From Phallus indusiatus (taxonomy: Eukaryota; Basidiomycota; Agaricomycetes; Phallales; Phallaceae), in the NCBI GenBank assembly GCA_027605045.1, contig JAQFWX010000001.1, forward strand, positions 310,001-374,000: a DNA stretch of 64,000 nucleotides. The letters run 5' to 3'. This document shows, piece by piece, positions 59,658-64,000 of this stretch. The notes under the pieces are model-generated. The model was given only the letters and a program-made list of their open reading frames with translations, searched no databases and was not told the DNA's origin. Numbering within the stretch: position 1 is the stretch's first letter; each line of letters begins with the position of its first letter. The translations under genes were made by a program, and so were the position numbers.

Positions 59658-60247
59658 TAATTACTGTGGTTGTTGGCGGAAGGCGCTGTACATTCAAGAA
59701 TTATAAGAAACTGACCGGGATATCCTCTAAAACCACAGCCAATAAAATGGCGACCGGGACTGTGCTCCAAATCCTACCAGTAAACCGGGCTGAGCAAAGA
59801 AAAAAGAGAAAGGAAAGGAGCGGGACAGATTATGGCGATGGTGATGATGAGAGAGATGGCCGTTCCCTTGGGGCGAAGGAGTGGGGGATGGATGAATGAT
59901 GATGGCGATGGTGATGATGAGAGAGGGGGTTAGCCACTCCCCGGTCCTGGGTTGGGTTCAAAAGTTATTAGTTTGTTTGATAAATAAAGAAAACAAGAAA
60001 ACAAGAAGAAAAAATAATCTTATCTCACCTTTCAAATTGAATGGATGGATGGATAGATAGCGGAAAAGATAGTGGAGGATAGAGAGAGAGAGAGAAAGCA
60101 AGGTGACGGCGCGATTACCCAAGCAAGCGCCGGTAGCCCTCGCGCGCGGGAAAGCTGGGAGGAGACGGGCCAATGAGCGTGCGCGAAGGGATGTATCCGG
60201 GGCGAGCCGGACTATCCGGGACCAGACTCTTATATTTGGCGACATAA

Positions 60248-63200
60248 GTCCCTATGAACACGAAAATATAAACAATTAAGCGTTATTACCGTGTCACGCT
60301 TGTTAGCGAGATACCTAGAGGATAATCTGATACCTTATGTAAGCGCCGTGTACATGTACCTCCTAAGTCCTCCTCCACCGTCAAAGCGGCATTCGTGCAA
60401 GTAGATTTGAACTTTCTGCAATGTTTAGTGTCAGGGAAGCTCAGCATATCGGTAGGTAAGATGAATGAAATATTCTTTGGTAGTCTGAAAATTTTGCAGT
60501 CCATGGTGCACATGCTCCATCATTGCCATTGCCACCAGCGGCCATCATTGTCAACAGTGTCGCATTGTATTCAGTCAATTTCACATTCCTGTTCGTATCC
60601 AATCAAAAACTGAGAATTATGCCCAATTAATTTCAACCGGACAGGAGCGTCATTAGCGGTGAATGGCAATTTGGGTCGCGCCGGTGTGCTTTATGTTTCT
60701 CTTTCATGAGCTTGATCAAATTTTCATGCTCAAATTTGATTATTTTACTTTACTGATCATTAATCATGTTCTTTACTCTAGGATTATATTATTTTTTAAA
60801 AAGATCACTGTATATTACAAGCGCTGTATTGGTATGTTACCTGCTTGGACATTTGAGTTATCATCGGCTAAGACGACTTGTTGCAGGCTTATTTTTCATA
60901 TCTGTCACCATATACTAGATCTTATTTTCTTCCTCTTTTCCTTATATTGTAAGTTTTTTCTCGTCTTAATTCACTTATCAATTTATCAGCTTATATCTTT
61001 TCAGGCAAACTTTGGAGACATTACTGTTGCCGGGTGACTGGACAACAGCTACCCATATTCTTGGGTCGGCTATTGTATTAAAAAAAGCGTAAGTTTTGTT
61101 TCGTGTTTTAACTATGAGATCTCAAATCTTCCTTTCCTCTAGAAATTTCTCCCAAGCTCACACAACCAGCAGCGTGCTTTTCATTCTGTGCTCACATCAA
61201 CTAATGTGGGTGATTTTCTTTGTCTCCTGGATCCAGCTTTCTATAACTTTTTCAACAGGAATTGTGTTTCTTTCATCAATGTCAGCTAGGTATGTTTCAC
61301 TATTGATCAAAAAATACTATGACTAACATTCTTGAAGTATAGAAAAATTTTACGCGGTTGACGCGGTCGGCAACATAAACTATGTGTAACTACATTTTTT
61401 TTAACAATACAAGATGTTCTGCAAGATGTGCACGGTGTGGTTGATAACCTCAAGGCCCCGAAGCGTCTTCAGAATGTGTGATGCAACCACCGGGTGCAAA
61501 TTTCAATCGGCGAGCAGAATCTTTTCGTTGTTGTCTCAGTTTCATGCCTCCCACTTCTAGAAAAAGAGAGCTTCCAAACCATCAGTAACAGCTTCCCTGA
61601 CTCTCAGTGAACTCGAGCTTGTGAAACAGGCATCCAAGAAAAAACATGGCACTGCTGCTAATACCACTGCCCGCTATAATGGATACGTTCAACGTGGGAA
61701 GCAGTGGTTGACCGACCTCATTGCAGGTACCGGGGACAGCAACACCTTCGAATGTCCTCGCGGCAGTCTTGAAAGTGGCCCTCAGACTTCATGGAAATGG
61801 ACTCGCGCTGATTTAATTCACGCATTTGATCAAACACCTACTCGAGCCTCACCTTGGGCACTAGCAAGTCTAATCTCCTTCAAGTGTTTCAATGAAGATC
61901 TTGGAGCGTCTACTGCTGATGGCATCCAGGCTGCTTTTAAAAAATATTGGGATAATGCGTATTTATTTATTTATTTATTTGGTATTCTACTTACTTCTGA
62001 CACTTTCCTAGAGACACAGAAGGAGTTCATCGAGGTGTATGGAAATGGGATGAGGAAAAGGGAAGAGGTTTTGGCAACCCGGCATGCTCAGTTGATGTGA
62101 TGGACACTGTACATGCTGTCAAGAAGAAACATGGCGCAGAAAACCAACGGTCGCATTCAACCGCAATGTCTCTCAGTATGCTTCAACGCATTTACAACTG
62201 GTCGCTTTTATTTATTCCTTCAAAACTCATTCTACCCGACATACTTTCTTTGACTAGTGAGGGCCGGTTGCTGCTTCATAAGCAGCTTGGGTGGCGTGCA
62301 TTCTCTTCCTTCAGTTGGACTCTATGGACAAGGTGAGAATTATTTTATTTTATTTTTTGGATTGTTATTCATCTTTTTTTTCCAGAAATTTCGAAACTTT
62401 GAAAATACAACGTCAGCACCTTATTTTCGGCTGCGTAACTGATGACACATTCAAACTCCCTCATTGGAAAGTGTCGCTTGAGCAACGCAAGAATTGGCAG
62501 AATAAATTAGGTAAAGAGCAGGAACTTCGTGGGCATCTGTATGAAATCTATCCCAGACCTGAACTTCCTGCTGCTGATCTGGATTTTCATATGCGCAACT
62601 GGATTTCCTACCTGCAACATGTCTATGGAAGGCCGCTAGAGCCAAATGATTGGATATTTCCATCTATCGGCAGCAATGGAATCATCCAGCAGCATACACC
62701 AATGTCACACGATACTATTCAGAAATGGATCGATGAGTTTGTTGACGGTGCCGGCATTGGTTCTTCGGAAGTCCGGCTGACGACTCACTGCTTCCGGCGT
62801 GGAGGTGCTCAACATCAGTTCATGTACGCACCCATTGGCAAGCGTTGGACACTAGCAACCATCCGCTGGTGGGGCGGATGGGCTGAAGGAGAACATGTGA
62901 GTAAATTTTTTATTTTTATTTTTTACTATATAATTATCTATCAAAAAGCGCGACACACTCATCCGGTATTTACTGGATGAGCTCCACTATTATGAAGAAG
63001 GTCATGGAAATGCACTAAGACCTATTCCGACAGATGCTCATTTATCTTTTATGGGTGAACATCGCGAGATTCAGCCAGTTACGTTAGCGGATATGAAGTC
63101 TATATGTACATCAATCGAGGATGTCATCACGAATAGGGTCGTTTCGGCTATATCAAATATCTTCCACAGCGACGGCCGCGTTTCAGGTATTCTGAATGTT

Positions 63201-64000
63201 ATGCCGACACAGCTTGTGGCGAATGGTTCCCTTCAACCCACAACCCGACAAGGTGAGCACAATCCAGGTCTTCTGGAGGCTGCACAGTTAGCACCTCTTG
63301 AGCCTGCCACCACTTCTCTGTTATCTGGGCATCATGCCGGTTTACCTCCTGGACTTTATGTGCCCAATGTACCGCATTCCACTCCTCCTGAGGAGCGATG
63401 GAAAGTGTACCTTCAACAGTGGGAATTTGGTGACGGCCGTTGTCCAGCACTGAAGGATTGGGAGTCTAGCTGGGTGAAACACCCAGCCTTTGCCAACAAA
63501 TATTTCCAGCGCAAACTCATTGCACTGGAATTTGAGCGGTGAGTCATGATTTTTTTTCTTTTCTGAGTCCCGTTAACTCCTTATCTTAGTTATGGGAAAA
63601 ATGAACAGCTTTTTGTCCAACATTATCCTGAAGCCACAAACGGAACCACACCTCTTCTGCAGAAAATTCGCGCTGCTCGAATTGCTCGAGGCGAATCTAA
63701 GCCGCGGCAGGGAAAAAACTCAAAGATACACCCATAGTTTGGTAAAAAAAAATATGTATATTCTTTTACTAATTTACCCTACATACATGGATATAGACAG
63801 TGATTGACGGGGAATAAATGGTGAACGCGAGAATTGTGTGCATGGGGACGGGAGATGAACATGTGTCTGTTTTGGGGGCTGAGGGTTGCTAAACGACAGG
63901 AGATGAACATGTGTCTGTTTTGGGGCTGAGGGTTGCTAAACAAATTTAATTACTGTGGTTGTTGGCGGAAGGCGCTGTACATTCAAGAATTATAAGAAAC
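60248..64000 (+). mobile_element. Tyrosine-recombinase element, copy B (cut by window end)
   Basis: Matches 55959-59711 base for base as far as I can read, apart from single-base differences in homopolymer runs: the t run near 60790, the t runs near 62351 and 62377, and the a runs near 63713 and 63743. It starts with the same gtccctatgaacac and stops at the window edge before its tail. Confidence 0.85.
61555..63737 (+). CDS. Crypton-like tyrosine recombinase, copy B
   Basis: Identical in sequence and exon layout to copy A, with the same Arg (split codon), Lys, HCFR, GEH and Tyr positions. One more A in the final exon lets it end at TAG (63735-63737) right after GKNSKIHP. This ending is tighter and fits the codon pattern better, so it is probably the correct version and copy A the variant. 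The first exon is unresolved as in copy A. The protein is otherwise apparently intact and may be active. Confidence 0.8.

Larger units (their letters stand above)
55959..60247 (+). mobile_element. Tyrosine-recombinase (Crypton-like) element, copy A
   Basis: Full unit of the tandem pair, about 4,289 bp, counted from the shared sequence gtccctatgaacac to its next occurrence at 60248. It holds a recombinase gene, an exon-like upstream region at 56500-57200, two 48-bp minisatellite copies and a GC-rich tail with purine runs (60050-60100) and gatg-rich repeats. No terminal inverted repeats or DDE domain were found, consistent with a recombinase-type element. The left boundary is placed only by the shared junction. 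Confidence 0.75.

Noticed and set aside
55959..60247. Starship captain-type recombinase
   Set aside because: The unit is only about 4.3 kb, has no cargo, and the catalytic region reads like the common basidiomycete family (HCFRRGGAQ, WWGGWAEGEH), which I associate with Crypton-like elements.
1..64000. CRISPR array, prokaryotic operon or phage
   Set aside because: Spliced genes and fungal families throughout. No regularly spaced repeats other than short minisatellites.

Overview
The window looks like nuclear DNA of a mushroom-forming basidiomycete (Agaricomycetes, probably Agaricales). Genes are split by many short introns of about 45-65 bp. The genes include families typical of that group: DUF6533 membrane proteins, small secreted cysteine-rich proteins, an S28 peptidase, a fungal RNA-dependent RNA polymerase and a basidiomycete-type tyrosine recombinase. 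Gene models were spliced by eye. Exon junctions are given where reading frame and homology agree; no transcript or database evidence was available.

Layout. 1-12 kb is gene-poor and holds two tandem minus-strand DUF6533 genes, the second broken. 12.1-13.2 kb is a forkhead transcription factor. 15-18 kb is a tandem pair of secreted cysteine-rich proteins, the second with a nonsense codon. 18.7-20.2 kb is an arabinitol-dehydrogenase-like zinc alcohol dehydrogenase. 22.2-26 kb holds a small secreted protein and a secreted S28 serine peptidase. 27.3-36.5 kb is a run of minus-strand genes: an unknown Pro/Tyr-rich protein, the RNA-dependent RNA polymerase, a SAM methyltransferase and a stand-alone adenylating enzyme. 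39-49.3 kb is conserved housekeeping DNA: a large CAMK-type kinase, the polyadenylation factor YTH1/CPSF30 and, diverging from it, a large RING protein.

49.9-64 kb is repeat-rich. A third DUF6533 gene is flanked by degenerate direct repeats. Next comes a 1.57-kb terminal-inverted-repeat element with a TA target duplication. The window ends in two head-to-tail, almost identical copies (period about 4.29 kb) of a Crypton-like tyrosine recombinase element; the second runs off the edge.

The most noteworthy signals are the fresh tandem recombinase element and its repeated junction sequence, an intron shared by the three DUF6533 paralogues whose donor is GC in two and GT in one, the broken paralogues beside intact ones, and the presence of an apparently intact RNA-silencing polymerase in a region with active-looking mobile DNA.
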